DNA of 64,000 nucleotides, taken from Myxococcota bacterium. Lineage in GTDB: Bacteria > Myxococcota_A > UBA796 > UBA9615 > JAKLKC01. The stretch is from assembly GCA_023150875.1 (NCBI GenBank), contig JAKLKC010000023.1:1-64000 (forward strand), written 5' to 3'. The first letter of the stretch is position 1. Every line of letters begins with the position of its first letter. A program made the translations under genes and the position numbers. The notes below the pieces were generated by a model. The model was given only the letters and a program-made list of their open reading frames with translations, ran no database searches and was not told the DNA's origin. Positions 8,849 to 17,457 of the stretch are shown one piece after another.

Positions 8849-10204
8849 TCAGTCCGCCACGATCTCGAAGCGGATCACGGTGTCCCCCACGCCGATCCTC
8901 TCGCCCCCGAGGAGTCGCCGGCGGGGCGCGGGGACGCCGTCCACCAGAGTGCCGTTGCGGCTCCGGTTGTCCTCGATCCAGAACTCCTCGCCACGGCGGA
9001 CCAGGCGGCAGTGATAACGGGACGCCTTGGCGTCGTGCCGGATCTGGACGTCGTTGTTCCGCCCCCTCCCCACGGAGATCACGTCCCCCTCGAACCACAC
9101 CGTCTCCTCCGCGCCTCCGGCCTGGGTCACGTGGAGGCGAGCCCGCGACCCCGGCCCGGACGTGGAGGGCTGGAGGGGCTCCCGGGCGAGGGCCGCCTGC
9201 CACTCGGCGCTGGAGTGGACGGGAGGGGGTTCGCCTTCGACCGCCGCGGCCCGGAGGACCTCGCCCCCGTCCCGCACCCCGATGGCGATCTCCGGCAGGG
9301 TCGCCGCGCCGACCGGAGGGGCATCCCCGAAGGAGTCCTCGTCACCGGACGCTTCCTCGATGCGGACGTCCTCGTCGAGGTCGCCGGACTCAACACCCGC
9401 GCGGGCCGCCAGCCCCACGACACCCCCCCGGGGCGTCTCCGGCGCGCTGGGGGGCGGCGCCACCTCCCGTTCCTCGCCTGAGTCCCAGCCCTCGGCGACG
9501 TCCGCGGACTCCCTCAGGAGCTGGTCGAGGTCGTTCTGTACCTGGCCCGCGGCGAGCAGCACCTCGTCCAGGCGAGTCCCCCGGGCGGCGACTCCGCCCA
9601 GGGCGACGCGGAGCCCCTCGACCTCCCGCTCCAGGCCTTCCCGCCGCGCCTCGTACTCCTCGCGACCGAGCTCGCCGATCAGGTGGCGGAGGCGGAGCTC
9701 GTCCACCGTGGTCTCCGACTCGTCGATGGCGTGCCGCACCCGCTGGGCCTCCTGGTCCAGCGAGCGCCTCAGCCGGCGCACCTCGGCGAGTACCGGGGCC
9801 CCCTCCGCCAGGACGGCGCGGAACTGGCCCAGGTAGTCGGCGACCACGCGGTGCAGCACCTCGCCCCGGAACTCGGGGCCCAGCGCCCTCGCCCGCCCCG
9901 TCCAGCCGTGGAGCACCCGCGCCCGGGCGATCAACCCCCGCGCCTCCTGCATCACGGCCTCCTCGGCCGGAGTCGAACAGGACGCCGCAGGCTCGGCGGA
10001 GGACCCGCCCCCTCCCATAGGCTCGGGGGAGGTGTCCCCAGGTGCGGGGAGCGCGCCGGAGGCCGCTCCGCCCCCCCGGTCGCCCGGTCCCGCCTCCGCC
10101 CCCGCGAGGTCCCCCACGTCCTCCCCTCGCCCCTCCTCCTCCGCGGGCGGGAGGGGCGCGGGTCCGTTCCCGGCGACTCGGAGTTCTACGTTCGCATCGG
10201 CCAT
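8849..10204 (-). CDS. FHA-domain protein with coiled-coil N-terminal region
   Basis: 451 aa. Residues about 85-240 are charged and heptad-rich, consistent with a long coiled coil, flanked by Pro/Ala/Glu-rich linkers. The C-terminal 90 residues form an FHA phosphothreonine-binding domain with the conserved GR (ISVGRGRNND), SRYHCRL and NRSRNGTLVDG motifs. FHA proteins read phospho-Thr marks made by Ser/Thr kinases, which abound in myxobacteria, but no kinase gene is adjacent. There is no signal peptide or membrane helix, so a cytoplasmic scaffold is likely. A strong separate promoter lies just upstream, so it is probably transcribed apart from the dnaB cluster. Confidence 0.88.
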   Translation of the reverse strand: MADANVELRVAGNGPAPLPPAEEEGRGEDVGDLAGAEAGPGDRGGGAASGALPAPGDTSPEPMGGGGSSAEPAASCSTPAEEAVMQEARGLIARARVLHGWTGRARALGPEFRGEVLHRVVADYLGQFRAVLAEGAPVLAEVRRLRRSLDQEAQRVRHAIDESETTVDELRLRHLIGELGREEYEARREGLEREVEGLRVALGGVAARGTRLDEVLLAAGQVQNDLDQLLRESADVAEGWDSGEEREVAPPPSAPETPRGGVVGLAARAGVESGDLDEDVRIEEASGDEDSFGDAPPVGAATLPEIAIGVRDGGEVLRAAAVEGEPPPVHSSAEWQAALAREPLQPSTSGPGSRARLHVTQAGGAEETVWFEGDVISVGRGRNNDVQIRHDAKASRYHCRLVRRGEEFWIEDNRSRNGTLVDGVPAPRRRLLGGERIGVGDTVIRFEIVAD

Positions 10205-10241
10205 GCCGACTCCCCGCCCGCGGCGCGGACCACCGAACGGG

Positions 10242-10271
10242 ACAATAGAAACCGCGCGCGCGCACTGTCAA
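10242..10271 (-). promoter_or_regulatory. Predicted strong promoter for the FHA gene
   Basis: On the minus strand a perfect TTGACA (10271-10266), an 18-bp spacer rich in alternating GC, and TATTGT (10247-10242). The expected start is near 10235, about 30 nt before the ATG at 10204. Confidence 0.6.
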
Positions 10272-10299
10272 CACCACGAGCGGACTCGGCCATCCGCCG

Positions 10300-11070
10300 T
10301 CACCTCCCCACGGAACGGAGCCCCGGGAAGGTGGGCTCGCCCGCGGGGATCCCTCCGGTGCCCCCGAACCCGCCGAAGACGAGGGACGCCACGAGTCCCC
10401 CCGGGCTCGGGCTCACCACCACCGCCAGCCTTGGCTCCCGGCCCGCCTGGAACGAAGCGATGGCCGAGCTCACCCGCAGCGAGACGTCGACCCCCAGCAG
10501 GATCCCCGCCGTCAGCGCGTCCTGGTTGATGAGCCAGGACGCCAGGGCGGAGCCCAGCACCACGACGTCGGTGGCCAGGAAGGGCAGGCCCAACTCGGGT
10601 CTCCCCAGGGCCAGCAGGCCCGCCCCTGGCACCAGGATCGACAGGGCCATCCCGCCGTAGGACCGAGGGGTGGCCACGAGGCGGGTGCGGGCCCGGGGCT
10701 GAAGAGGGCTGCCCTCCACCTCCACCCGCTCCAGCACCTCCACGGAGAGGATCAGGGGGACACCGACCTCGACGCGCTCCCCACCGCTCTGGACCTCCAC
10801 GACGTCCCCGGAGACCAGGGACACCGTCCCCTCCACGACGGCGCCCCCCCGCAGGTGCAGGCGGACCCGGTCCATCCGGTGGAGGTCCTCGGGGCGCGCA
10901 TCCGCCACCTCGCCCCCTCCCTCCTGCGCCGCGTGGACGGGGGAGACCGTGAGGGCCAGTGCGAGACCGGCCAGGGCGGCCCGGCGCCGGAGCCGGCCCG
11001 CGCCCTGGGCCCCGGTGCGCCCACGAGCCCGGGATCGGGACCGTCCGGCGGGGAGTGACGCCCACGGCAT
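10300..11070 (-). CDS. Exported or membrane protein of unknown function
   Basis: 256 aa. The N-terminus has an arginine-rich region and a hydrophobic signal (ALAGLALALTVSPVHAAQ), with likely cleavage after AHAA-type residues near 48. A beta-rich segment follows (VRLHLRGGAVVEGTVSLVSG), resembling the short Sm-like or SH3-like barrels of cell-envelope proteins. Two or three hydrophobic segments come next (MALSILVPGAGLLAL, LPFLATDVVVLGSALASWLI). The region after 140 recalls small DUF5683-type membrane proteins, but this is not certain. It starts 6 bp after the dnaB stop and is probably cotranscribed with it. No function is proposed. Confidence 0.75.
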   Translation of the reverse strand: MPWASLPAGRSRSRARGRTGAQGAGRLRRRAALAGLALALTVSPVHAAQEGGGEVADARPEDLHRMDRVRLHLRGGAVVEGTVSLVSGDVVEVQSGGERVEVGVPLILSVEVLERVEVEGSPLQPRARTRLVATPRSYGGMALSILVPGAGLLALGRPELGLPFLATDVVVLGSALASWLINQDALTAGILLGVDVSLRVSSAIASFQAGREPRLAVVVSPSPGGLVASLVFGGFGGTGGIPAGEPTFPGLRSVGR

Positions 11071-11076
11071 GGAGCC

Positions 11077-12462
11077 CTAGATCCCCCCGAAGTGGTCCGG
11101 AGCGAGGTTCTCGAAGCGGGTGTATTCATTGAGCCAGGCGAGGCGCGCGGTCCCGATGGAGCCATTGCGCTGCTTGCCGATGATGAGCTCGGCCACCCCC
11201 TTGTCCTCGGAGTTCTCGTGGTAGACCTCGTCGCGGTAGATGAACATGATGACGTCCGCGTCCTGCTCGATGGCCCCCGACTCCCGCAGGTCGCTCATCA
11301 TCGGCCTCTTGTCGGCCCGCTGCTCCAGGCTGCGGTTGAGCTGGGAGAGGGCGATCACCGGCACCTTCAGCTCCTTGGCCAGCGCCTTGAGGCCCCGGGA
11401 GATCGTCGAGATCTCCCGCTCCCGGCTGTCCATGTGCTGGCCGGCGCTCATGAGCTGCAGGTAGTCCACCATCACCATGTCGATCCCGTGCTCGGCCTTC
11501 AGCCGGCGGCACTTCGAGCGCATCTCCATGATCGACAGCGCGGGGGTGTCGTCGATGAAGATGTTGTCCTTCTGGTGGAAGACTTCCACCGCCTCGATGA
11601 GGCGAGGCCACTCGGCGTCCCCCAGGTGCCCGGTCCTGAGCTTGTGGGCGTTGATGCGGGCCTCGGAGCACAGCAGCCGCATGGCGAGCTGCTCCTTGCC
11701 CATCTCCAGCGAGAAGTAGGCGATGCCGTGCCCCTTGTGGATGGCGGCGTTCTGCGCCACGTTGAGGCTGAGAGCGGTCTTGCCCATGGACGGGCGCGCG
11801 GCGAGGATGATCAGGTCCCCCGGCTGGAAGCCCGCCGTCATCCGGTCGAGCTCCTCGAAGCCGCTGGGCACCCCAGTGACGGCCTTGCGGTCCTCGTAGA
11901 GCCTCTCGATCTGGGCCAGGGTCGTGTCGACCACCTCGGAGAGGCGGGCGATGGACCGGGTCGAGCGGAACTCCGAGACCTCGAACACCGCCTTCTCGGC
12001 GAAGTCCAGCACCTCGGACACGTCGTCCCGCGCCGCGTGGACCCGGTCTTCGATCTCCGAGGCCACCTGGAGGAGCCGGCGCAGGAGCGCCTTGCTCTTC
12101 ACGATCTCCGCGTAGTGGGTGATGTTGGCGGTGGACGGGATCGCCTCGGGGAGGGCCGCGAGCCACGAGAAGCCCCCCATCCCGTCCAGCTCCTCCGCCA
12201 GGCGCTCCGACACCGTCAGCGGGTCGACGGGTCGGCTCTCCGCGGCGAGCTGCGTCATCGCGCGGAAGAGACGGCGGTGGGAGTCCTTGTAGAAGTCGTC
12301 CTCCCCCAGCACCTCCAGGACGCGATAGAGCGCCTCGGGCTCCAAGAGCACGCCCCCGAGCACGGCCCGCTCGGAGTCGATGCTGTGGGGAAAGGCCCGC
12401 ATCGAAGGCAGGGTGCCGACGCCGCTCGCCTCGGCGGCGACGCTCCGCCCGGGGTCCACCAT
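11077..12462 (-). CDS. dnaB: Replicative DNA helicase DnaB
   Basis: 461 aa, normal length. The N-terminal primase-interacting domain begins at about 25 (HSIDSERAVLGGVLLEP). The RecA-like helicase domain begins near 185 with Walker A RPSMGKTA and Walker B-like MVMVDYLQLM. It then has the SREREISTISRGLKALAKEL and ALSQLNRSLEQR segments and an arginine-finger region (IYRDEVY). The hexamer unwinds DNA ahead of the replisome. dnaB following rplI is a common bacterial order. There is no intein. Starts at 12462 or at M21 are both plausible; a good GAGG lies before 12462. Confidence 0.97.
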   Translation of the reverse strand: MVDPGRSVAAEASGVGTLPSMRAFPHSIDSERAVLGGVLLEPEALYRVLEVLGEDDFYKDSHRRLFRAMTQLAAESRPVDPLTVSERLAEELDGMGGFSWLAALPEAIPSTANITHYAEIVKSKALLRRLLQVASEIEDRVHAARDDVSEVLDFAEKAVFEVSEFRSTRSIARLSEVVDTTLAQIERLYEDRKAVTGVPSGFEELDRMTAGFQPGDLIILAARPSMGKTALSLNVAQNAAIHKGHGIAYFSLEMGKEQLAMRLLCSEARINAHKLRTGHLGDAEWPRLIEAVEVFHQKDNIFIDDTPALSIMEMRSKCRRLKAEHGIDMVMVDYLQLMSAGQHMDSREREISTISRGLKALAKELKVPVIALSQLNRSLEQRADKRPMMSDLRESGAIEQDADVIMFIYRDEVYHENSEDKGVAELIIGKQRNGSIGTARLAWLNEYTRFENLAPDHFGGI

Positions 12463-12511
12463 CGTGCCTCCTCGCCGCCGCCACGGGGTCCCGTGGCCGT
12501 CCGGGGTGGGG

Positions 12512-12540
12512 ATCCTACCGGGACCGGACCCTGCTGGGGA
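12512..12540 (-). promoter_or_regulatory. Possible dnaB promoter
   Basis: TAGGAT on the minus strand (12517-12512) with a weak TCCCCA 17 bp upstream (12540-12535). The -10 resembles other TAGxxT boxes in the window. dnaB may equally be read through from rplI. Confidence 0.25.
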
Positions 12541-12545
12541 GGGCT

Positions 12546-12604
12546 GGGCCTTCGTTCTCGGGACGGAGGCCCGCCCCCGCGGGCGGCGGCGCCCCGCCGG
12601 GGCG
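12546..12604 (-). terminator. GC-rich hairpin cluster between rplI and dnaB
   Basis: Three inverted repeats downstream of rplI: GGGCCT/AGGCCC (12546-12551 with 12567-12572), GCCCGC/GCGGGC around a CCCC loop (12569-12584), and CGCCCC/GGGGCG around GCC (12590-12604). The first two share bases and are alternatives. There is no T-run, so an intrinsic terminator is uncertain; pausing or mRNA end protection is also possible. Confidence 0.35.
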
Positions 12605-12639
12605 TCGCGGTCCGCGCGCGGGGGCGGGGTCTGGCGGGA

Positions 12640-13092
12640 TCAGTCCTCCTTGGGGACGACCGACACCTTCACCGTCGCCCTGACCCCCTGGGGCAGCTTG
12701 ACCTCCACCTCGTGCTCGCCGATCGCCTTGATGGGCTCGTCGAGGTCCAGGTGCTTGCGATCCACCACCACGCCCTGGGCCGCCAGCGCGTCGACGATGT
12801 CCCGGCTCGTGACCGAGCCGAAGAGGCGGTCCTCCTCGCCCACGGCCCGGTGGATCACCACACGCACCGCCTCGATGGCCGCCTTGCTCGCCATGCTCTG
12901 GTCGGTCACCTTCTTGCGGTGGATCTCCACCAGCCGCTTCTGGTGCTCGAGCTGGCGCACGTTGCCGACGCTCGCCCGGACGGCGAGCTGCTTCGGCAGC
13001 AGGAAGTTGCGCCCGTAGCCGTCCCGGACGTTCACGATCTCGCCCGACTTGCCGAGGTTGGCGACGTCCTCCTTGAGGATCAACCGCATCAT
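12640..13092 (-). CDS. rplI: 50S ribosomal protein bL9
   Basis: 150 aa, standard length. It opens with MMRLILKEDVANLGKSGEIV and the signature GYGRNFLLPK. A long central helix connects to the C-terminal domain ending KLPQGVRATVKVSVV. bL9 binds 23S rRNA domain V and helps frame maintenance. It is the last ribosomal gene of the rpsF-rpsR-DUF2232-rplI cluster and starts 25 bp after the DUF2232 gene. Confidence 0.98.
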   Translation of the reverse strand: MMRLILKEDVANLGKSGEIVNVRDGYGRNFLLPKQLAVRASVGNVRQLEHQKRLVEIHRKKVTDQSMASKAAIEAVRVVIHRAVGEEDRLFGSVTSRDIVDALAAQGVVVDRKHLDLDEPIKAIGEHEVEVKLPQGVRATVKVSVVPKED

Positions 13093-13117
13093 GGCTCGCT
13101 CCTTCGTCCCGGCGCGC

Positions 13118-14179
13118 TCATCCGTCGCCCGGGACCTGCTCTTCGCGTCCGTGCTCCAGCCTCCGGAAGTCGAACCAGGGGTCGAACAGCCCCACCAGGA
13201 GGTACAGGAGCGGAAAACCGAGAACCGTCATCGCCTGGACCGCGCCCGCGAGCGCGGCCGTGAAGGGCCCCAGGGGGAGTCGGCGAAGCCAATGGGTGCT
13301 CACCGCGATCCCCTGAAGCAGGTACCCCGTGCCCAGCACGATCATCACGTTCAGTGCGACGGGGAGCGCGGGGCCGAGCCTGGGAACGGACTCCCCGACG
13401 GGCCCCATCTGGAGCACCACCACCATCGCCACCGCCATGGCCGTCCACATCACCCCCATGGGGAGCCTGAAGCGGGCCAGGTCGCCAGGCACCGCCTCCC
13501 GCCCCGCGAGCCAGCGCGTCACCAGCACCGCCATCCACGACGTCAGCACCACCCCGGCCGCCAGGATCCCCGGGAAGAGCCGGGCGATCCAACCCGCCAC
13601 TTCCCGGACGCCCTCCTCGTCCAGTCCCAGGTCCGCCCCCGCCGTGGGCGCAACCCGCAGGATCTCCAGCGACGCCGCGCCGATCCTCTCGGGGATGGAG
13701 TCTCCCGTGACCCATGCCGCCAGCCCCCCCGCCACTCCCAGCGATGCGCAGTAGACGCCGGCCGCGGCGCCGACGGCCGCCGCCGCCGATCGGGTCCTCC
13801 CCAGCATGTCGCCCAGCAGCAGTCCGAGGGACCCGACGCCCAGGAGGTACACGAGCCCCGTGGCCCCCTGGCCCGTGAGGGCCGCCACGGCCGCGGCCGC
13901 CGCCCCCACCGCCGCGATCCCCTGGCCGAGGCCGTACCGCCGGTGGGCGATCACCACCGGCGCGACGGCGAAGGGCATGAGGGGACCCGAGAAGAGCAAG
14001 GCCGACAGCCCCCCCCACACCAGCGGCGCCCGCCACGAAGCCGGCCTCCCCCGACGCGGAGGAGCGCCCTCCCCACCGGCGACCACCTCGCGGTCGGGCA
14101 CGCCCTCCCGACTCCGGGCGGGGGATGAAGAGGACTGCACGACGGGTCGCCCGCGGCGGACCGGCCCCCCCGGGGCCAC
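13118..14179 (-). CDS. DUF2232 multi-pass membrane protein
   Basis: 353 aa with about eight hydrophobic segments (such as LVWGGLSALLFSGPLMPFAV, AAVGAAAAAVAALTG, GLVYLLGVGSLGLLLGD). A longer extramembrane stretch lies near 170-195, and the C-terminal part ends LLYLLVGLFDPWFDFRRL, typical of DUF2232/YybS-like proteins. Its place between rpsR and rplI is the usual context of this family in delta-type and Gram-positive bacteria. Function is unknown. The N-terminal 45 residues are low complexity, so the true start may be slightly internal. Confidence 0.85.
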   Translation of the reverse strand: MAPGGPVRRGRPVVQSSSSPARSREGVPDREVVAGGEGAPPRRGRPASWRAPLVWGGLSALLFSGPLMPFAVAPVVIAHRRYGLGQGIAAVGAAAAAVAALTGQGATGLVYLLGVGSLGLLLGDMLGRTRSAAAAVGAAAGVYCASLGVAGGLAAWVTGDSIPERIGAASLEILRVAPTAGADLGLDEEGVREVAGWIARLFPGILAAGVVLTSWMAVLVTRWLAGREAVPGDLARFRLPMGVMWTAMAVAMVVVLQMGPVGESVPRLGPALPVALNVMIVLGTGYLLQGIAVSTHWLRRLPLGPFTAALAGAVQAMTVLGFPLLYLLVGLFDPWFDFRRLEHGREEQVPGDG

Positions 14180-14203
14180 GACCCCGGTGGGTGGACCGGC
14201 CGA

Positions 14204-14491
14204 TCAGCCGCTCTCCGAGACGAAGGGCAGCAGGGCCAGGATGCGGGCCCGACGGATGGCCTGGGCCACGTCGCGCTGCTGCTTGGCCGTGGTGCCGGAG
14301 ATCCTCCGGGGCACGATCTTGCCCGTCTCGCTGATGAAATGCTTGAGGAGCTTCACGTCCTTGTAGTCGACGAACACGCCCTGCTCGGCGAGGACGCGAC
14401 ACACCTTCTTCCGACCGCCGCCGCGCCGTCCGCCGCGGCCACCCCGGCCGCCGCGCTCGTCGCGGTCCATGAACATCGGATCGTTCTCCAT
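14204..14491 (-). CDS. rpsR: 30S ribosomal protein bS18
   Basis: 95 aa. The core [20 protein letters not shown] and [19 protein letters not shown] are diagnostic. Residues about 12-30 form an extra Arg/Gly-rich stretch longer than in E. coli. bS18 binds bS6 on the 30S platform, and the bS6 gene lies directly upstream in the same cluster. A Cys in the VCRVLAEQG segment is a remnant of the zinc-type N-terminal motif, but a full set of ligands is not present. Confidence 0.97.
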   Translation of the reverse strand: MENDPMFMDRDERGGRGGRGGRRGGGRKKVCRVLAEQGVFVDYKDVKLLKHFISETGKIVPRRISGTTAKQQRDVAQAIRRARILALLPFVSESG

Positions 14492-14566
14492 GTCTCCTGC
14501 TCCTGCGCGGACGGGCGAGGCCCGGCGCGCGTCTCTCCTGGCTTGGACCGGCGTCGCGCTCCCGCT

Positions 14567-14971
14567 CTACTCTTCCTCGTCCCGCCGGGGCGCCTCCTCG
14601 TCGTCCTCCTCCTCGGCACGACGAGCCGCCATCATCGCCTCCTTCTGGCGCGCCTCCTCGATCCGCGTCTCCACATGGACGCGGTCCTTCACCTTCACCG
14701 TGAGGTAGCGGAGGACCGAGTCGTCCAGGCGGAGGGTCCTCTCGATCTCGGTGATCGCCGTGGGCTGGGCCAGGAAGCTGAAGAGGAAGTACTGGCCCTT
14801 CGAGAACTTCTCGATCTCGTAGGCGAGCTTCTTCTTGCCCCAGTCCTCCCGGTGGAGGACGTGCCCTCCCTGCTGGATCAGCTCGACGGAACGGCTGGCG
14901 ATGCGCTCGACGTCGTCCTCCTCCAGGTCCGGCTTGGTGATGTAGACCAGTTCGTATTCCCTCATGTACAT
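14567..14971 (-). CDS. rpsF: 30S ribosomal protein bS6
   Basis: 134 aa. It begins MYMREYELVYITKPDLEEDD and has the conserved LAYEIEKFSKGQYFLF segment. The C-terminal 30 residues are strongly acidic (EEEDDEEAPRRDEEE), as in many bS6 tails that can be polyglutamylated. The start at 14971 was chosen over the ATG two codons later because AGGAGG lies 8 nt upstream of it. It leads the rpsF-rpsR-DUF2232-rplI cluster. Confidence 0.97.
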   Translation of the reverse strand: MYMREYELVYITKPDLEEDDVERIASRSVELIQQGGHVLHREDWGKKKLAYEIEKFSKGQYFLFSFLAQPTAITEIERTLRLDDSVLRYLTVKVKDRVHVETRIEEARQKEAMMAARRAEEEDDEEAPRRDEEE

Positions 14972-15025
14972 CGCAGATTCCTCCTGGCGGCCCCGCGCGG
15001 AGCGCGGTGAGCGGCCGCCCGATCC

Positions 15026-15619
15026 CTATCGAGCACCGGTGGGGCTCGCCTCCGGGCCATTGATCCGGTTCATGGCCGCCGCGGGGCCGTCGGCGACGAC
15101 CGCCTCCACCGCGTCGGCCGCCTTCCCGACGACGTCGGGGACGCGGGTCCACTCCTCGGGCGCGAAGGGCTGGAGCACGTAGTCGGCGGAGTCCTGACCC
15201 GGAGCGGGGCGCCCGATCCCGATCCTGACGCGGACGAAGTCCCCACCACCCAACGCGGTGACCAGGTCCCGGAGGCCATTGTGCCCCCCGTGCCCCCCGC
15301 CCACCTTCACCCGCACCTTCCCGAAGGGCAGGTCCAGGTCGTCATGGGCGACCACGACGTCCCCCCGGGAGAGGTGGTGGAACCCCATCATCGGCCCGAC
15401 GGACTGGCCGCTCAGGTTCATCCAAGTCTGGGGCTTGACCAGCCACACGTCCCGCCCGGCGACCGTGGCCTTGCCGATGGAGGCGTTGAACTTCTTCCGA
15501 TCCAGGACGGACCCGTGGCGCCGAGCGAGCTCGTCCACGACCAGGAACCCGGCGTTGTGCCGCGTCCGGTCGTACCGCGCTCCTGGGTTCCCGAGCCCCA
15601 CCACCAGCATCTCCTCCAC
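15026..15619 (-). CDS. pth: Peptidyl-tRNA hydrolase
   Basis: 197 aa. It hydrolyses peptidyl-tRNAs that drop off the ribosome. The signatures are VVGLGNPGARYDRTRHNAGF, with the catalytic His at position 21, KPQTWMNLSGQSV, and AHDDLDLPFGKVRVKVGGGH. The C-terminus extends slightly beyond the usual GK region. It lies between rplY and rpsF, the usual rplY-pth-rpsF order. Translation may start at M1 or M4. Confidence 0.97.
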   Translation of the reverse strand: MEEMLVVGLGNPGARYDRTRHNAGFLVVDELARRHGSVLDRKKFNASIGKATVAGRDVWLVKPQTWMNLSGQSVGPMMGFHHLSRGDVVVAHDDLDLPFGKVRVKVGGGHGGHNGLRDLVTALGGGDFVRVRIGIGRPAPGQDSADYVLQPFAPEEWTRVPDVVGKAADAVEAVVADGPAAAMNRINGPEASPTGAR

Positions 15620-15669
15620 TCCTCCATCGGGGGCGCCGGTCCTCGCGCCGGCCCCGATCCGGCCCCGGA

Positions 15670-15699
15670 GGGGGTGTCACCCCCGCGGGGCGGAGCCCC
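15670..15699 (-). other. Tandem hairpins directly after the rplY stop
   Basis: GGGGGT/ACCCCC around GTC (15670-15684) and GGGGC/GCCCC around GGA (15687-15699) abut the rplY stop codon. No T-run follows. They could stabilise the rplY 3' end or act in attenuation before pth. Confidence 0.5.
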
Positions 15700-16308
15700 C
15701 TACTTCTTCTTCTTGGTCGGCTCCGGCGCCGCCGCGACCGCCTCGGCGGCCCTGCCCCCCCCGCTGACCTCGATCACCGGGAAGCTGCGCTCGAACGCGA
15801 TCTCGATGCCCTCGCCGGGCCGCAGGTCCGACGCCGTCACCCGTGCGCCATCGTCCAGCTCGGTGACGTCGACGATCACCGCCGCCGGGATCCGCCCGGG
15901 CGTGCACCGGACCTTCACGTAGCGGGTGAAGATCTTGAGCTTCCCGCCCGCCTGCTCCCCCTTGGACTTGCCCTCGGTGCGCAGGGGCACCGTCACCACC
16001 ACCTCCTCGTCCTCCCCCACCACCCGGAAGTCGGCGTGGAGCGGAGCCCGGCTCACGGGGTGCCGCTGGAGCTCGGAGATCATGGCCAGGTGGTTGGCGC
16101 CGCAGACGCTCACGGTCACGGGGCTGTTCCACCCCAGGGGGCTGCGGGCGAGCAGGCCCAGCGCCTCGGGGTCGACGCTCAGGGGCTGGTTCTCCACGCC
16201 GGCGCCGTACAGCACCGCGGGGATCGACCCTCCGCGCCTCAGCGCCCGGGCGGCTCCCTTCCCACGGCCCGCACGCGGCTGGGCCTCGATCCGATGGGTC
16301 TCCATCAC
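15700..16308 (-). CDS. rplY: 50S ribosomal protein bL25, long (Ctc) form
   Basis: 202 aa, so the long form in which a 5S rRNA-binding domain (residues 1-95, with GRGKGAARALRRGGSIPAVL and the late SELQRHPVSRAPLHADF) is followed by a beta-rich TL5-like domain. The family consensus carries the same LRR-G-IPAVLYG motif. It ends in a lysine run (PTKKKK). A GGGAGG ribosome-binding site precedes the ATG. prs lies 153 bp upstream on the same strand, a very common pairing. Confidence 0.97.
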   Translation of the reverse strand: MMETHRIEAQPRAGRGKGAARALRRGGSIPAVLYGAGVENQPLSVDPEALGLLARSPLGWNSPVTVSVCGANHLAMISELQRHPVSRAPLHADFRVVGEDEEVVVTVPLRTEGKSKGEQAGGKLKIFTRYVKVRCTPGRIPAAVIVDVTELDDGARVTASDLRPGEGIEIAFERSFPVIEVSGGGRAAEAVAAAPEPTKKKK

Positions 16309-16461
16309 GACCTCCCCGCGCGCCCCCCGATCACGGCGGGCCCGCGCAGAACGATTGACCGCTCGGGCGCGTCGGGCGCCTCCGCGGGAGCGGACATGGG
16401 GTGGAGGGTCTGCCTCCTCCCTTTGGGTTCGCCGGCGGGAGCCGGCTCGGTGCGTGGCGGC

Positions 16462-17409
16462 CTACTCGAATAGGGAGGAGACGGAGTCGCTGTTGTGGAT
16501 CCGCTCGATGGCCTCGCCGAGGAGACCCGCGACCGAGTGGGCGCGGATCTTGGGGCTCGCCGCGGCGGCCTCCGAGAGCGGGATCGTGTCGGACACGATC
16601 AGCGCCTCGATGACCGACTCGGAGATGCGCGACACCGCCTTGCCCGACAGCACCGCGTGGGTGCAGCAGGCGAAGACGCGAGACGCGCCCTTCCCCGCCA
16701 GGGCCGAAGCGGCCTGGGTCAGGGTCCCCGCGGTATCGACCATGTCGTCGAGTAGTATGGCGGTCTTCCCCGCCACGTCACCGATGATGTTCATCCCAGC
16801 GACCACGTTGGGGCCCTCGCGCCGCTTGTCGATCACGGCGAGGTCGCTGTCGAGGGACTTGGCGAACGCGCGGGCACGCTCGACGCCGCCCGCATCGGGA
16901 GAGACGACCACCGTCTTCCCGGCCTCGTGGAACTCCTGGAGGGCCTTGAGCATCACCGGCTTGGCGTAGAGATGGTCCACCGGGATGTCGAAGAAGCCCT
17001 GGATCTGGCCCGCGTGCAGGTCGACGGTGAGGATGCGGTCGGCCCCCGCGGCCTGCAGCAGGTCCGCCACGAGCTTCGAGGAGATGGGGGTGCGGGGGAG
17101 AACCTTGCGGTCCTGGCGGGCGTAACCGAAGTAGGGGATCACGGCGGTGATGCGGTCGGCCGAGGCCCTCTTGGCCGCGTCCATGATCACCAGCAGCTCC
17201 ATCAGGTTCTCGTTGACCGGCGGGCAGGTGGGCTGGACGATGAACACGTCGCGGCCCCGAATGTTCTCGTGGATCTCCACGAAGACCTCGCCGTCGCTGA
17301 AGCGGCGAACGGTCATCCGCCCGAGGGTCTGCCCCATGCCCTCCGCCATCCGCTCGGCGAAGGGGCGGTTGGCGTTGCCCGACAGGATCTTGAGGGGACC
17401 GTACTGCAT
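16462..17409 (-). CDS. prs: Ribose-phosphate pyrophosphokinase
   Basis: 315 aa from the ATG at 17409, the usual length. It makes PRPP from ribose 5-phosphate and ATP for nucleotide, His and Trp synthesis. Motifs include [40 protein letters not shown], the metal-binding [18 protein letters not shown], the catalytic-loop region [18 protein letters not shown], and the PRPP loop [12 protein letters not shown]. An extension of the frame to 17910 runs through the non-coding hairpin array and was rejected. The 5' leader contains or abuts that array. Confidence 0.98.
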   Translation of the reverse strand: MQYGPLKILSGNANRPFAERMAEGMGQTLGRMTVRRFSDGEVFVEIHENIRGRDVFIVQPTCPPVNENLMELLVIMDAAKRASADRITAVIPYFGYARQDRKVLPRTPISSKLVADLLQAAGADRILTVDLHAGQIQGFFDIPVDHLYAKPVMLKALQEFHEAGKTVVVSPDAGGVERARAFAKSLDSDLAVIDKRREGPNVVAGMNIIGDVAGKTAILLDDMVDTAGTLTQAASALAGKGASRVFACCTHAVLSGKAVSRISESVIEALIVSDTIPLSEAAAASPKIRAHSVAGLLGEAIERIHNSDSVSSLFE

Positions 17410-17457
17410 GGATGTTCCGCGGACCTGGTGACCCGGCGGCGGGCCGGGGGGACAGGG

